Shown piece by piece: positions 1 through 8,599 of a stretch of 13,073 nucleotides of DNA. Source of the stretch: SIG440 sp045592585. GTDB lineage: Bacteria > Bacillota > Clostridia > Monoglobales > Monoglobaceae. Each line of letters starts with the position of its first letter. Position 1 is the first letter of the stretch. The DNA is taken from the NCBI GenBank assembly GCA_045592585.1, contig JAZNVB010000142.1, positions 1 through 13,073 on the forward strand, read 5' to 3'. Under the pieces are notes generated by a model. That model was given only the letters and a program-made list of their open reading frames with translations, made no database searches and was not told the DNA's origin. Made by a program: the position numbers and the translations under genes.

Positions 1-17
1 AATTGGAGTGATAATTT

Positions 18-986
18 ATGAAAAACAAATACATAGGACATCCGTCACAGCTTTTTGATATTCGGGAAACCCGAATGGTGGGAGGCAAGGCGGACGGAAT
101 GCGTCTTCTTGAAGTTCGCAATGGCAATGGTCTTGAATTTACCGTGTCACTGGACAGGGGTGCGGATATTCCATACTTATTTTATAAGGGCAAGAACATG
201 GCATATATTTCGCCCTGCGGAATGGTATCTCCCCAGTATTATGACAACAAGGGTCTGGGATTTTTGAAATCCTTTACAGCGGGATTTTTCACAACCTGCG
301 GCCTTACTGCTGTGGGAAGTCCCTGCAGCGATGATGGCGAGGAATTGTCCTTGCATGGTACAATTTCGCACATACCTGCAGAACAGTATTCATATACGGT
401 GGAGGAGGATTGTATTAAAATCTCGGCAACAATGCGCGATGCCGTGCTTTTTGGACATCAGCTTGTTATGACCCGCCAATATTTGATTGGTCTTAATGAT
501 AATGTAATTACTGTTACTGATACTGTTGAGAATATTGGCTGCAAGGAATCTCCATATATGATAATGTATCATTGTAATTTTGGTTATCCTTTGCTCAGCG
601 AAAATGCGATTTTGAGTATTCCGTCATGCAATGTAGGTGCAAGGGATGAGCATGCACTGTCGGGAATTACTGACTGGAACAAAATACCTGCACCAACACC
701 TGATTTTGTGGAACAGTGTTATTATCATACCTTTGACAAGGAGCCGGTTGTAACACTTAAGAACCCTGAAATTGGCGTTGAGATGGAAATGACATATGAC
801 AGCAAAAATCTTGATTGTTTTACACAATGGAAGATGCTTGGCGAAAACGAATATGTTATGGGCTTAGAGCCGGGCAACTGCACTCCCGACGGCAGAGATG
901 TAATGCGCAAAGAGGGCAAGCTGAAATTCATTAAACCGGGCGAAAAGAAAACAACAAGTGTGACCTTTAAGTTTACGGATATATAA
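18..986 (+). CDS. DUF4432 family aldose-1-epimerase-like protein
   Basis: The 322-residue protein has no signal peptide or membrane segment, so it is probably cytoplasmic. Its layout fits the DUF4432 branch of the galactose-mutarotase-like superfamily, all-beta proteins that bind sugars and interconvert anomers or epimers. Visible landmarks are an early LDRGADI segment (about 45-51), LHGTISHIPA (112-121, with H113 and H118), a YHCNFGYPLL segment (184-193, with H185) and GLEPGNC near the C-terminus (282-288, with E284). The histidines and E284 match the places where mutarotase-like enzymes hold catalytic residues, and the length is normal for DUF4432. The ATG is preceded by GGAG with about 9 nt spacing. 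The upstream context lies outside the window. A strong hairpin follows the stop, so the gene ends its transcript. The substrate is unknown; a catabolic sugar role is inferred from the family only. Confidence 0.85.
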   Translation: MKNKYIGHPSQLFDIRETRMVGGKADGMRLLEVRNGNGLEFTVSLDRGADIPYLFYKGKNMAYISPCGMVSPQYYDNKGLGFLKSFTAGFFTTCGLTAVGSPCSDDGEELSLHGTISHIPAEQYSYTVEEDCIKISATMRDAVLFGHQLVMTRQYLIGLNDNVITVTDTVENIGCKESPYMIMYHCNFGYPLLSENAILSIPSCNVGARDEHALSGITDWNKIPAPTPDFVEQCYYHTFDKEPVVTLKNPEIGVEMEMTYDSKNLDCFTQWKMLGENEYVMGLEPGNCTPDGRDVMRKEGKLKFIKPGEKKTTSVTFKFTDI

Positions 987-998
987 ATTTAATAATAC

Positions 999-1033
999 AA
1001 AAATGGCAGATGCGTTTTGCATCTGCCATTTTT
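999..1033. terminator. Bidirectional terminator between convergent genes
   Basis: A perfect 15-bp stem (999-1013 with 1019-1033) closes a 5-nt GTTTT loop. The outer pairs are an A-run on the left and a T-run on the right, so a U-tract follows the hairpin on either strand. It lies 12 nt after the DUF4432 stop and 13 nt beyond the stop of the minus-strand SLH gene, so it can terminate both. Confidence 0.9.
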
Positions 1034-1046
1034 ATTTGAATAAGAA

Positions 1047-2873
1047 TTAGTGAATTACAATTACTGATGCCTCAAGCACACCTGATGCATTTGAACCGGT
1101 GATGGTAACACTCTTGCCCTTTTCTACAGACTTAAGCTGTACCGTTCTGCCGGATGAACTGTCGATAATCTTGGTTGTGCCGTTTACAAATACGTTGTAT
1201 TCGGTACCTTTTTCTTCAACAATCATAAGACCATAAGTGGTGTTAATGCTCTTAACAGTGCCGTTGAGCTGTGACTTTGCAACTGTTCCTGCAGCTTCAA
1301 CCGAGATGATTTCGTTGCTCTGGAGGCCCATGCTTACATCTGTACCGGGGCGAAGGTCATAAACTGTGCCTTCTTCTGTTGAGTCGATAACAATTTTAAC
1401 ACTCTTGTTAACTTTATATTCGGTAACCTTTTTGTTAACTTCGATACCGATTACTGTGCCTGATGTGCTGTGGGTAATGTAGGAAATGGTGCCGTCAACA
1501 GTTGAGTTTTTGCTGCTTGCCATAATCTTTGTAACCTTGCCATAGGTAAGTCTTAATGAAAGGGTATCACCGTTCATTAGCTGCGAAAGGTTGCTGTCAA
1601 GACTGTTGCGTGAAACCTGAACACCTTCAGAAGAGATTTCGTATTTAACAGTTTCGCCTGATGCGGTGTCTTTAACGTTAAGAACTGTAAATTCGCCTGA
1701 TGCATCAACTGAGATAAGTGTACCGCCTGCTGTTGTGGTCTTATCAACAACTTCGAGCTCTTCAACCAGACCGTCAACTATTGTAAGTGCAACGTAGTTG
1801 TTCTTTTTAATCTTGCTGAACAGGTCAATTGCACCATTAACCCTGATTTTTGCGTTTTTGCTGAGAACGTATGTTTCAACAATTGACTTATCGTTTGCAT
1901 CAGCAATGGTAACAGACTTTGTTCCGCCGGAATCGGTTGTTCCGGAAACAAGACCATAGATTACAGCATCGTCGATTGCTACGTTATTTTCAATCATCTT
2001 TACTTTGTCTGCAAGGTGAGTAACCTTAACCTGCATACCGGTAACCATATCATCAAGGGTAACGTCTTCACCATTGATTTTGAACATTGTGTTTTTGTCA
2101 ACGGCAAGAACGATATCTTTTTTGTCTGCGGTGATGGTAACGGTTTCTTCAAAATCGTCAACCGATACAATAACACCTGACTGAACGGTTAAGTCAAGAA
2201 CATCAATAAGACTGTAAAGCATCTTTGCCATCTGTGAACGTGTAACCGCTGTGTTGGGCCAGAATTCAGGCTTGCCCTGTTCGTTGTTGCCCATACCCTG
2301 CATAATGCCTGCATCTTTAACGTATTCAACGTATGCACGGGCATAATCGGGGATTTCAATGGTATCTGCGTATGAGGAAGATACAAAAGCATTGCTCTTA
2401 ACCTCTTCTTCAGCACCGAGGAGCTTGGTGAGGAGGATTGCAGCCTCGTATCTCAATAGGGCTGAATTCTTGTTTGCGGCTGAGAGATATGTATCAAGCT
2501 CGTCAGCCTTGAGAACCCCTGCATAAAGAAGGAAGGAAACCTCGTTTGTGTAGTTGGTTGAATATTTTTTAAGGACATCCTTGTTTTCAGCAACGGCATA
2601 TTCAAGCGAATCCTCAAACTGGCTGTCATTTACACCAATCATTCTTGAAAGAAGGATAAGTGCTTCGGTTTTTGAAATTGTGTTGTTGGGCTTAAAGGTG
2701 CCGTCTTCATAGCCCTTAAGGTAGCCTGCATCTGCCATTGAATTGATATAGGGCTTTGCCCATGCAACTGTTGGGTCGTTTTCTACGTCAGAAAAAGTTA
2801 ACGCATAAACAGACACTGTGGAGAGCAGAAAAACCACGCAAAGGATTGCGCTTAGTATTTTTTTGTTAATCAT
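1047..2873 (-). CDS. Secreted S-layer homology (SLH) domain protein with beta-repeat C-terminus
   Basis: The product has 608 residues. It opens with a Sec signal peptide: MINKK, a hydrophobic core, and likely cleavage after A24 in SVYA. Three SLH-type modules follow at about 26-79, 97-153 and 167-222. Module 1 has the typical AKPYINSMADAGYLKGYEDG and TFKPNNTISKTEA segments, module 2 is divergent, and module 3 carries FWPNTAVTRSQMAKMLYSLI. SLH domains anchor proteins to pyruvylated cell-wall polymers. Residues 235-608 form about four loosely similar beta-rich units, each starting with a Gly-Thr/Val-Ile-Ser-like strand. The open reading frame extends 15 codons further upstream, but ATG at 2873 is preferred because AAGGGGG lies just before it on the minus strand and because it starts the signal peptide. 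It is divergent from another SLH gene. No enzymatic motif is seen, so a structural or cell-wall role is inferred. Confidence 0.88.
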   Translation of the reverse strand: MINKKILSAILCVVFLLSTVSVYALTFSDVENDPTVAWAKPYINSMADAGYLKGYEDGTFKPNNTISKTEALILLSRMIGVNDSQFEDSLEYAVAENKDVLKKYSTNYTNEVSFLLYAGVLKADELDTYLSAANKNSALLRYEAAILLTKLLGAEEEVKSNAFVSSSYADTIEIPDYARAYVEYVKDAGIMQGMGNNEQGKPEFWPNTAVTRSQMAKMLYSLIDVLDLTVQSGVIVSVDDFEETVTITADKKDIVLAVDKNTMFKINGEDVTLDDMVTGMQVKVTHLADKVKMIENNVAIDDAVIYGLVSGTTDSGGTKSVTIADANDKSIVETYVLSKNAKIRVNGAIDLFSKIKKNNYVALTIVDGLVEELEVVDKTTTAGGTLISVDASGEFTVLNVKDTASGETVKYEISSEGVQVSRNSLDSNLSQLMNGDTLSLRLTYGKVTKIMASSKNSTVDGTISYITHSTSGTVIGIEVNKKVTEYKVNKSVKIVIDSTEEGTVYDLRPGTDVSMGLQSNEIISVEAAGTVAKSQLNGTVKSINTTYGLMIVEEKGTEYNVFVNGTTKIIDSSSGRTVQLKSVEKGKSVTITGSNASGVLEASVIVIH

Positions 2874-2936
2874 TGGTTGTTCCCCCTTGTATATAAAAAA
2901 TTCATATTTATACAACATATAGTATAATGCATTATT

Positions 2937-2965
2937 ATTTTAGCACATATTTTTATATATTTCAA
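2937..2965 (-). promoter_or_regulatory. Sigma-A type promoter for the minus-strand SLH gene
   Basis: On the minus strand, TTGAAA (2965-2960) and TAAAAT (2942-2937) are separated by exactly 17 bp, and each hexamer matches 5 of 6 consensus bases. The predicted transcription start is near 2930, giving a leader of about 57 nt before ATG 2873. I see no comparably good promoter for the divergent gene at 3130 in this 256-bp AT-rich interval. Confidence 0.65.
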
Positions 2966-3129
2966 CTATATTTAAAGAAAATTTTTTTAAATATTTGTTA
3001 CAATATCATTAAAATTTCAAAATGCCGTAATTATTTGCTAATTGAGCCAAAAAGTTGGTGTTGTAAATTCCTTTTAACGACACACAATAAACACGAAACA
3101 TTTTCAAATTTTAATAAGGAGGAATAAAA

Positions 3130-6030
3130 ATGTCAAAAAAACTTATTGCCTTATTTGTGATATTCACAATGATTTTCACATTGGGCATAAATGTTTTTGC
3201 TGCTAACGGGGATATGCGATTAGCATCTGGCGAAACTGCCGAGATGCTTGATGCATCTTCCGGAAATGCTGCAGAAGGCACCGGAAAAACTCCGGGTGAC
3301 CAGTCCGGCAGCAATTCAGCGCAAGGACAGACACAACAACAAAGCATCGGGGAGCAAGCAATTCCCCATGCAACACGTACAATGGATAACAGCGAGGCAA
3401 TCGTTGAACAGAACAGAACTAAGCATAATGAAATGACTAACGACGAACTCAACGAGCAGGTAGCACCATCACGTTATAGCAGCCGTAGAGTGGCACTTCC
3501 GCCTGATATTCAGGGCACAAAGTATGAGGAAGCGGCTGAAGTTCTGGGCGCACTTGGTATTATGGTAGGTGATGCCGAAGATGGTGCATTCCGTCCCAAC
3601 GACAACATTCTGCGTTCAGAAATGTCAAAGGTGGCGGTATATTCGGTAGGTCTTGAAGACCTTGCCAACGGTGCAAACACACCAACACGATTCCCCGACG
3701 TTGCACGGGATCACTGGGCAAACGGCGCAATCAATGTTGCAGAGCAGCAGGGAATGGTTATCGGTGATGCAGAGGGAACCTTCCGCCCTGATGACCCCGT
3801 ACTTCTTCAGGAAGCAGTAACAATTATTGTAAGAGCACTTGGCTATGAGCCTGTGGCAAACGACCGTGGCGGATATCCTGTGGGATATATGGCGGTTGCA
3901 TCCGAAAATCAGCTTCTTAAAGGTATTACAGCGGCAGGTGCCACAGCAGCAAAACGAGGCGACGTAGCACAGCTTGTGCTTAATGCACTTACCACAAACC
4001 TTATGGAGCAGACCGGCTTTGGCAGCAACGTAGTTTACGAGGTTGTTGACAAAACCCTGCTTTATGACAGACTTAATGTTGAAAAAGCCTACGGTCAGAT
4101 TGTGGGCACAAGCGAAACAACACTTACAGGCGGCAGCACAGCAGCCGAGGACCGCATAATGATAAATGACAGTATCTTTATCGAAGGCGACACAATGGCA
4201 AGGGAGTATCTTGGCTATAACGTTGTATATTATGCAAGAGTTGACTCAACATCCGACGAAAAAACACTTATTCTTGTAAGACCCCAGACCAGCAAAAACA
4301 ACACTCTTACAATCAACGCAACCGACATTGTTTCGGTAACAGGTGATGCAGGAGCAAACAAAACAGTAACCTATTGGAGAGCAAATACTTCTGACCAGAA
4401 TGCAAAAACAGCAAGCATTGTGGCAGAGCCGGTTTATATTTACAACGGCAAGTATATTGCAACCCTTACCAACGAACAGCTCAAACCCGCAACAGGTAAT
4501 ATGATTCTGCTTGACACAGACATAAACAATGTATACGACATTGTATTTGTAAACAACTTTACAAATCTTGTTGTAGAAACTGTTTCAACCGTTACAGGCA
4601 GAGTGACCGACAAGTATAACAACGGCTCACTTCTTCTTGACCCCGAAAATACAGATGTTATGTATACACTTGTGAAAAACGGTGCCAAGATTGAACCCAA
4701 GGACTTAAACGAATGGGATGTAATTTCCTATACAGTCAGTCAGGATAAGGCACTTATTAAGGCTTATGTTTCAACCGAAAGTGTTCTTGGCCGTGTAACC
4801 CAGATAACAAAGGATGGCTTTAAGATTAACAACTCGGACACAGTTTATAAAAAGGCTGCAAATTATCCCAATGAAATCAACCTGAGAGATGAAGGCAGAT
4901 TCTATCTTGATGTTGAGGGCAACGTTGCGGCAGTAGACCAGACTGCAACATCAACCGGTGTGGCAATACGTGGTGCTTATGGCTATCTGACAAATGCAGG
5001 CATAACAGGCACAATTGACAAGACTCTTCAGTTTAAGATTTTCACCGCAGAAGGCGAAACCGAAGTGTTTGACGGGGCAGAAAAAATTCGTGTAGGTGAC
5101 ACCTATGGTCTTACTCCTGAAGAAGCACTTGCACAGTTTGGCAAGGACGGCGTTGTAACACCTCAGCTTATAACCTATGAGGTGAACTCTTCAGGCAGAC
5201 TTACCGGTCTTGACATCGCAGTTGACAAAACAGGCACAGGTGCGGTAAACAAGGGAGTGTTCACAAAGAACTTAGCCGCAGCAGATCAGGTGTATAAAAG
5301 TGCATCGGGTATGCTGGGAAGTGTTAGAGTAACTGCCGACACAATAGTATTCGATATTCCTGCAGAGGCAGGTACAGATACAACAAAGTATGCTGTAAGA
5401 ACCAACACAATGTTCTCAAACAACACGCCTTATGACATCATAGTTTATGACCTTCAGGAAGACTTCACTGCAGGCGCAATTATTGTAACAAGCTCAACGG
5501 GCATTACAGAGGCAAAATCGCCTATCGTTCTTGTTGACGAAATTGCCGAAGCTCAGAATGAAGATTATGATGCAATTGACATCGTTTACGGTATCGAAAA
5601 TTCAAAGAGGGTTGAACTTAGCTCAACAGATAAGAATGTGTTTGTAAAGGGCGACGCAGCTAAGCTTGAACAGGGCGATATCTTCCAGTACAGCACAAAC
5701 GCTCAGGGCGAGGTAGACCAGATTACACTGCTCTTTGACCGTGACACCAAGGGCACAGAGTTCACAAGAACAATCGGCACAGATTTAACACTTGTTTACG
5801 GCCGGGTAACAAAGAAATTTGCGGATTCTGTGAATGTAAGCGTAAACGGCACAGTTCAGAACTATTCAACCGAGGGTGCAACTGTTTATGAATACAACTC
5901 ACAGCGTAAGACCGGCAATGTTAATGTTGTAACAGCAGGCGATATTGAGGTCTTTGAAGAAGGAAACGAAGTAAGAGTATTTATCAAGATTTTCGAGGAC
6001 AGAGTATCTGAAATCGTAATTGTGAGATAA
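3130..6030 (+). CDS. Large secreted SLH-domain protein, probable S-layer or surface protein
   Basis: The product has 966 residues. A signal peptide (MSKK, hydrophobic core, probable cleavage after A24 or A25 in NVFAA) is followed by a low-complexity Gly/Ser/Gln/Asn-rich linker to about residue 125. Three SLH-type modules follow: about 131-175 (LGIMVGDAEDGAFRPNDNI), 188-238 (FPDVARDHWANGAINVAEQQ and GTFRPDDPVLLQEA) and a weaker one at 247-292. The remaining 670 residues are Thr/Val/Asn/Asp-rich with alternating strand-like patterns, few Cys or Trp, and no catalytic motif I recognise. This suits an extended surface or lattice protein held to the wall through its SLH part. Start choice is firm: AAGGAGG at 3116-3122, 7 nt before ATG. 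Its size and regular codon use suggest strong expression, but that is inference. It is divergent from a second SLH gene and closed by a hairpin at 6051. The C-terminal part has no assigned function. Confidence 0.88.
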   Translation: MSKKLIALFVIFTMIFTLGINVFAANGDMRLASGETAEMLDASSGNAAEGTGKTPGDQSGSNSAQGQTQQQSIGEQAIPHATRTMDNSEAIVEQNRTKHNEMTNDELNEQVAPSRYSSRRVALPPDIQGTKYEEAAEVLGALGIMVGDAEDGAFRPNDNILRSEMSKVAVYSVGLEDLANGANTPTRFPDVARDHWANGAINVAEQQGMVIGDAEGTFRPDDPVLLQEAVTIIVRALGYEPVANDRGGYPVGYMAVASENQLLKGITAAGATAAKRGDVAQLVLNALTTNLMEQTGFGSNVVYEVVDKTLLYDRLNVEKAYGQIVGTSETTLTGGSTAAEDRIMINDSIFIEGDTMAREYLGYNVVYYARVDSTSDEKTLILVRPQTSKNNTLTINATDIVSVTGDAGANKTVTYWRANTSDQNAKTASIVAEPVYIYNGKYIATLTNEQLKPATGNMILLDTDINNVYDIVFVNNFTNLVVETVSTVTGRVTDKYNNGSLLLDPENTDVMYTLVKNGAKIEPKDLNEWDVISYTVSQDKALIKAYVSTESVLGRVTQITKDGFKINNSDTVYKKAANYPNEINLRDEGRFYLDVEGNVAAVDQTATSTGVAIRGAYGYLTNAGITGTIDKTLQFKIFTAEGETEVFDGAEKIRVGDTYGLTPEEALAQFGKDGVVTPQLITYEVNSSGRLTGLDIAVDKTGTGAVNKGVFTKNLAAADQVYKSASGMLGSVRVTADTIVFDIPAEAGTDTTKYAVRTNTMFSNNTPYDIIVYDLQEDFTAGAIIVTSSTGITEAKSPIVLVDEIAEAQNEDYDAIDIVYGIENSKRVELSSTDKNVFVKGDAAKLEQGDIFQYSTNAQGEVDQITLLFDRDTKGTEFTRTIGTDLTLVYGRVTKKFADSVNVSVNGTVQNYSTEGATVYEYNSQRKTGNVNVVTAGDIEVFEEGNEVRVFIKIFEDRVSEIVIVR

Positions 6031-6050
6031 AAATAGATTTGATTTGTTTG

Positions 6051-6086
6051 CAGGGGACGGATTTATTCGTTCCCTGTAAATGTTTT
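6051..6086 (+). terminator. Probable Rho-independent terminator after the large SLH gene
   Basis: CAGGGGACG (6051-6059) pairs with CGTTCCCTG (6068-6076) through one G-U wobble around an 8-nt loop. The stem can extend through TTTG/TAAA flanks. TGTTTTAT follows. The hairpin begins 20 nt after the stop codon. The T-tract is modest. Confidence 0.7.
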
Positions 6087-6127
6087 ATAAAATTCGCAAA
6101 ATTGTTCGATAAAATGCGCAAGTACAC

Positions 6128-6156
6128 TTGACAAAGCCTTTTACAAATTATAAGAT
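6128..6156 (+). promoter_or_regulatory. Sigma-A type promoter for the hydrolase-like gene
   Basis: A perfect TTGACA at 6128-6133 is followed after 17 bp by TAAGAT (4 of 6 matches). An overlapping TATAAG at 6149 would need a 15-bp spacer and is less likely. The start of transcription would be near 6163, about 44 nt before the GTG start codon. Confidence 0.6.
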
Positions 6157-6206
6157 ATTAGTGATACTTGAGGAATAGCAAAAGGAGAAAAGGGAGTGTA
6201 TTCTAA

Positions 6207-8327
6207 GTGGAAAGACCATTTGATTTTGAAAAAAAGCTTGAGGTTGTGCACAAGCCCGGCAGAATAAATCGCCAAAGAATGAGTGGTTTATCGGGGACAA
6301 CTGTTACAAGTGAGTGGAAGATAACAGCAAATGCTGATTTGGGCGAAGTTTTAGAACTGGCTGTTTATGATTTGCAGGATTATTTTAAGACATCTATGGA
6401 AATTGAACTTGATGTAGAAATTCCGGGCAAATCAGATGCAAAAACAATATTTATAGGCATTGACGACAGCCTAGACGAAAGAAGCTTTTCTATAAAGGTA
6501 AGTGACAAAATTGAAATTTACGGCAAAAATGAAAGATATGCGGCTCAGGGAATTTATGCTCTTGAAGATGAGATGAATTTAAACGAGGCGCCCATTGCAG
6601 AGCCGGGTGTTAAAACAATGAAGTGCAGATTTTCGGTACGTGAAATCTTTACCGGTATGCGACTTGGCAAATATACCGACAAGCATCTTTCAATGCTTGC
6701 ACACGCAGGCTTTAACGCAATTCCCGTTGGTACGAAGGACGTTATTGAAAGCAAGGAAAGATGCGATGAGGTAAACGACATTATAAAACGTGCAAAAAAA
6801 TTCGGCATAGATGTTTATACAACAAGCACCTTTAAAAATCTTTATCATCCCGACGACGAAAAAGCTTATGAATACTATGACAGCACTTACGGCAAGCTTT
6901 TTGAACTTTGTCCCGGAATCAAGGGTATTCAGATTGTTGGTGAATGCTGTGAGTTCCCTTCAAAGGACCTGCGCACAACCGGAAAGACCTGGCGCGAATC
7001 CCTGGATGATGAAAAAAGCAGTCCCGGATGGTTCCCCTGTTCTGACTATCCGCAGTTTGTTTCCATGCTTCGGGATGTTATAAAAGCTCATTCACCGGAA
7101 GCAGAATTTGTTTTCTTTACATACAACTGGGGCTATGAAACCGAAGAATTAAGAGCAGAGCTTTTAAGAAAGGTTCCCACCGATATTACAATGAAAGCAA
7201 CCTTTGAGATGTTTGAAAAGGTAGATATCTCTCCCGAAATACAGGAAGTCACAACAGACTACACCCTTTGGCAGATAGGACCGGGTAAATATTTTTCAAG
7301 TGAGGCAAAGATTGCACGCGAACGTGGACTCCGTATGTTTGCTAAAACCAATACTGCAGGAAACACCTGGGATATAGGCGGAACACCGTATCTGCCTGCT
7401 CCTCAGCGTTGGATTAAACGTTGGCAGGCGGTAACAGATGCTCAGGACAACTATAAATTAGATGGACTTGAAGAATCACATACATATGGCTTCTGGCCGT
7501 CAATTTTGCCGGAGCTGGCGAAGTATGCGTTTATGTGTCCTCGCCCTGATATGAATGAGCTTTTAAGAAAGCTGATAATCCGTGATTGCGGAGAAGAAAA
7601 TGTTGACGGAATGCTGGAGGTTTATGAGCTTTTCTCAAAAGGAATGGAGCATTGCGTATCAACCAACGAGGATCAGTTTGGCCCTGCCAGACTTGGCCCG
7701 TCTTATCCGTTGTTCTTCAAAAACTGGGAGCTTGTTCCAAAAGGCCCTGAATCAAGACGTGATGTTAATTACGAAGGCTATCCTGTTTATAAATATAATC
7801 TTGACAGAGAGGAAAAGCTTTTATACGAGCTTCAGGAATACAGAGAGATGGCACGGCTTTTTAATGAGGGTGCCGAAAAGCTTAATGTGATTATTTCAAA
7901 AATGGATGCCAAAAAGGGCAAGGCATTAGAGGAGCTGTGGCAGGTTGCAAAGTTTATCGGAAACACCGCAACTACAATCCATCACGTAAAGCGTTGGCAT
8001 TATCTTAAGGGCAAGCTGGGCGTTTATGTTGATGCCAGAGCGGTTTGGTGTGGCGGAAGAAAGAATATGCCCGATGCCGAGCCTGCTAAATTGCCGTTGA
8101 TTCCGGCTAAAAATCCCAAGGGTATTGTGCTTGAGCTTATTGACATTCTTAAAAGAGAAATTGCAAATGCCGAAGATACAATTCCGCTTGTAGAAGCAAA
8201 TTCAAGACTTGGTTACGAGCAGGAATATGATTATGCAGCATCACCCGAGCAAATCAGGTGGAAGATACAGATGGCAGAAAAAACTTTGAAGGAAGAACTT
8301 TTGCCACTGCTTGACAGCATAAAATAA
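6207..8327 (+). CDS. Putative cytoplasmic glycoside hydrolase-like protein (GH20/GH67-type architecture)
   Basis: The product has 706 residues and no signal peptide. An N-terminal alpha/beta domain (about 40-130) ends in RYAAQGIYALEDEM, a pattern typical of the small domain preceding the barrel in GH20, GH67 and GH84-like enzymes. A TIM-barrel-like region (about 135-430) follows, with strand ends such as KGIQIVGECCEF (E246), FVFFTYNWGY and GLEESHTYGFWPS (E422, E423). These acidic residues are candidate catalytic groups, but I cannot assign a family or substrate. Residues 445-706 look mostly helical. DUF4838-like proteins (family GH163) are an alternative relative. The GTG start is preferred: AAGGGAG lies at 6190-6196, and the N-domain sequence begins well before the next ATG. 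It is monocistronic, with its own promoter and terminator. The lack of a signal implies action on imported oligosaccharides, which is inference. Confidence 0.65.
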   Translation: MERPFDFEKKLEVVHKPGRINRQRMSGLSGTTVTSEWKITANADLGEVLELAVYDLQDYFKTSMEIELDVEIPGKSDAKTIFIGIDDSLDERSFSIKVSDKIEIYGKNERYAAQGIYALEDEMNLNEAPIAEPGVKTMKCRFSVREIFTGMRLGKYTDKHLSMLAHAGFNAIPVGTKDVIESKERCDEVNDIIKRAKKFGIDVYTTSTFKNLYHPDDEKAYEYYDSTYGKLFELCPGIKGIQIVGECCEFPSKDLRTTGKTWRESLDDEKSSPGWFPCSDYPQFVSMLRDVIKAHSPEAEFVFFTYNWGYETEELRAELLRKVPTDITMKATFEMFEKVDISPEIQEVTTDYTLWQIGPGKYFSSEAKIARERGLRMFAKTNTAGNTWDIGGTPYLPAPQRWIKRWQAVTDAQDNYKLDGLEESHTYGFWPSILPELAKYAFMCPRPDMNELLRKLIIRDCGEENVDGMLEVYELFSKGMEHCVSTNEDQFGPARLGPSYPLFFKNWELVPKGPESRRDVNYEGYPVYKYNLDREEKLLYELQEYREMARLFNEGAEKLNVIISKMDAKKGKALEELWQVAKFIGNTATTIHHVKRWHYLKGKLGVYVDARAVWCGGRKNMPDAEPAKLPLIPAKNPKGIVLELIDILKREIANAEDTIPLVEANSRLGYEQEYDYAASPEQIRWKIQMAEKTLKEELLPLLDSIK

Positions 8328-8333
8328 TGATAT

Positions 8334-8374
8334 GGGACTGTTTAAAACATTGGTTTTAAACAGTCCCTTTATTA
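8334..8374 (+). terminator. Strong terminator after the hydrolase-like gene
   Basis: GGGACTGTTTAAAAC (8334-8348) is perfectly complementary to 8353-8367 with a 4-nt ATTG loop, giving a 15-bp stem. TTTATTAT follows. It begins 6 nt after the stop codon and isolates the gene from the RNA-rich interval downstream. Confidence 0.9.
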
Positions 8375-8389
8375 TGGTACATTCGGATA

Positions 8390-8425
8390 TTGTAAAAAGA
8401 TATTGAATAAAATATATTGTATAAT
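8390..8425 (+). promoter_or_regulatory. Promoter for the small hydrophobic peptide mRNA
   Basis: A perfect TATAAT lies at 8420-8425 without a clear -35 at the ideal distance. A slightly upstream alternative is TTGTAA (8390-8395), 17 bp, TATATT (8413-8418). From the perfect -10 the transcript would start near 8432, exactly where a 5' stem-loop begins. That coincidence supports the choice. Confidence 0.6.
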
Positions 8426-8430
8426 GTTTT

Positions 8431-8516
8431 TGTCGGAGAAATCCGACAGGCAGTTCGGGAATGAGCATTCCGTGGACGGCTCGCCCCAAACCCCATTACA
8501 TAATGGAAAGGGGGTG
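8431..8516 (+). promoter_or_regulatory. Structured 5' leader of the peptide mRNA with occluded Shine-Dalgarno site
   Basis: Three consecutive folds are visible. The first is TGTCGGA (8431-8437) with TCCGACA (8442-8448), closing a GAAA tetraloop at the predicted 5' end. The second is a branched hairpin at 8449-8485, with GGC/GCC at the base and GGAAT/ATTCC closing GAGC (8458-8471). The third has CCATT (8493-8497) with AATGG (8502-8506), extended by CCCC (8484-8487) facing the G-run of the ribosome binding site. That site, AAAGGGGGTG (8507-8516), could pair along its full length with the 16S rRNA tail, counting one G-U pair, so pairing with CCCC would hide it. Strong but masked sites of this sort are common in type I toxin mRNAs. 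Confidence 0.55.
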
Positions 8517-8524
8517 GTTGCTTT

Positions 8525-8599
8525 ATGGGAAAAATGTTACTAAGAATATTGGTTTTTACAATAATCTTTTTGATTGTTTTCAATATAAAAGCAAATTAG
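8525..8599 (+). CDS. 24-residue hydrophobic peptide, candidate type I toxin
   Basis: The open frame ATG to TAG encodes 24 residues. It has a short basic N-terminus (K3, R7), an uninterrupted nonpolar core LLRILVFTIIFLIVF (5-19) and a polar end NIKAN, so one short transmembrane helix is expected. The ribosome binding site AAAGGGGGTG ends 8 nt before the ATG. A second in-frame ATG at 8534 would give 21 residues with poor spacing. The size, composition and strong site match known type I toxins such as Fst, TxpA, BsrG and Ibs in kind, but I do not recognise the sequence as any of them. An antisense RNA covers the last codons and the 3' untranslated region. If toxic, it would act on the cell membrane. 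A non-toxic membrane peptide or a chance frame is the alternative. Its reality rests on the surrounding signals rather than on homology. Confidence 0.6.
   Translation: MGKMLLRILVFTIIFLIVFNIKAN

Noticed and set aside
2927..3127. 66-residue open frame in the divergent SLH interval
   Set aside because: Very AT-rich, no ribosome binding site, overlaps the minus-strand promoter; composition is dominated by Phe, Tyr, Lys and Asn as expected of noncoding AT-rich DNA.
3111..3452. 113-residue minus-strand frame over the start of the large SLH gene
   Set aside because: It overlaps the ribosome binding site and signal peptide of a clearly real gene on the other strand and shows no family features.
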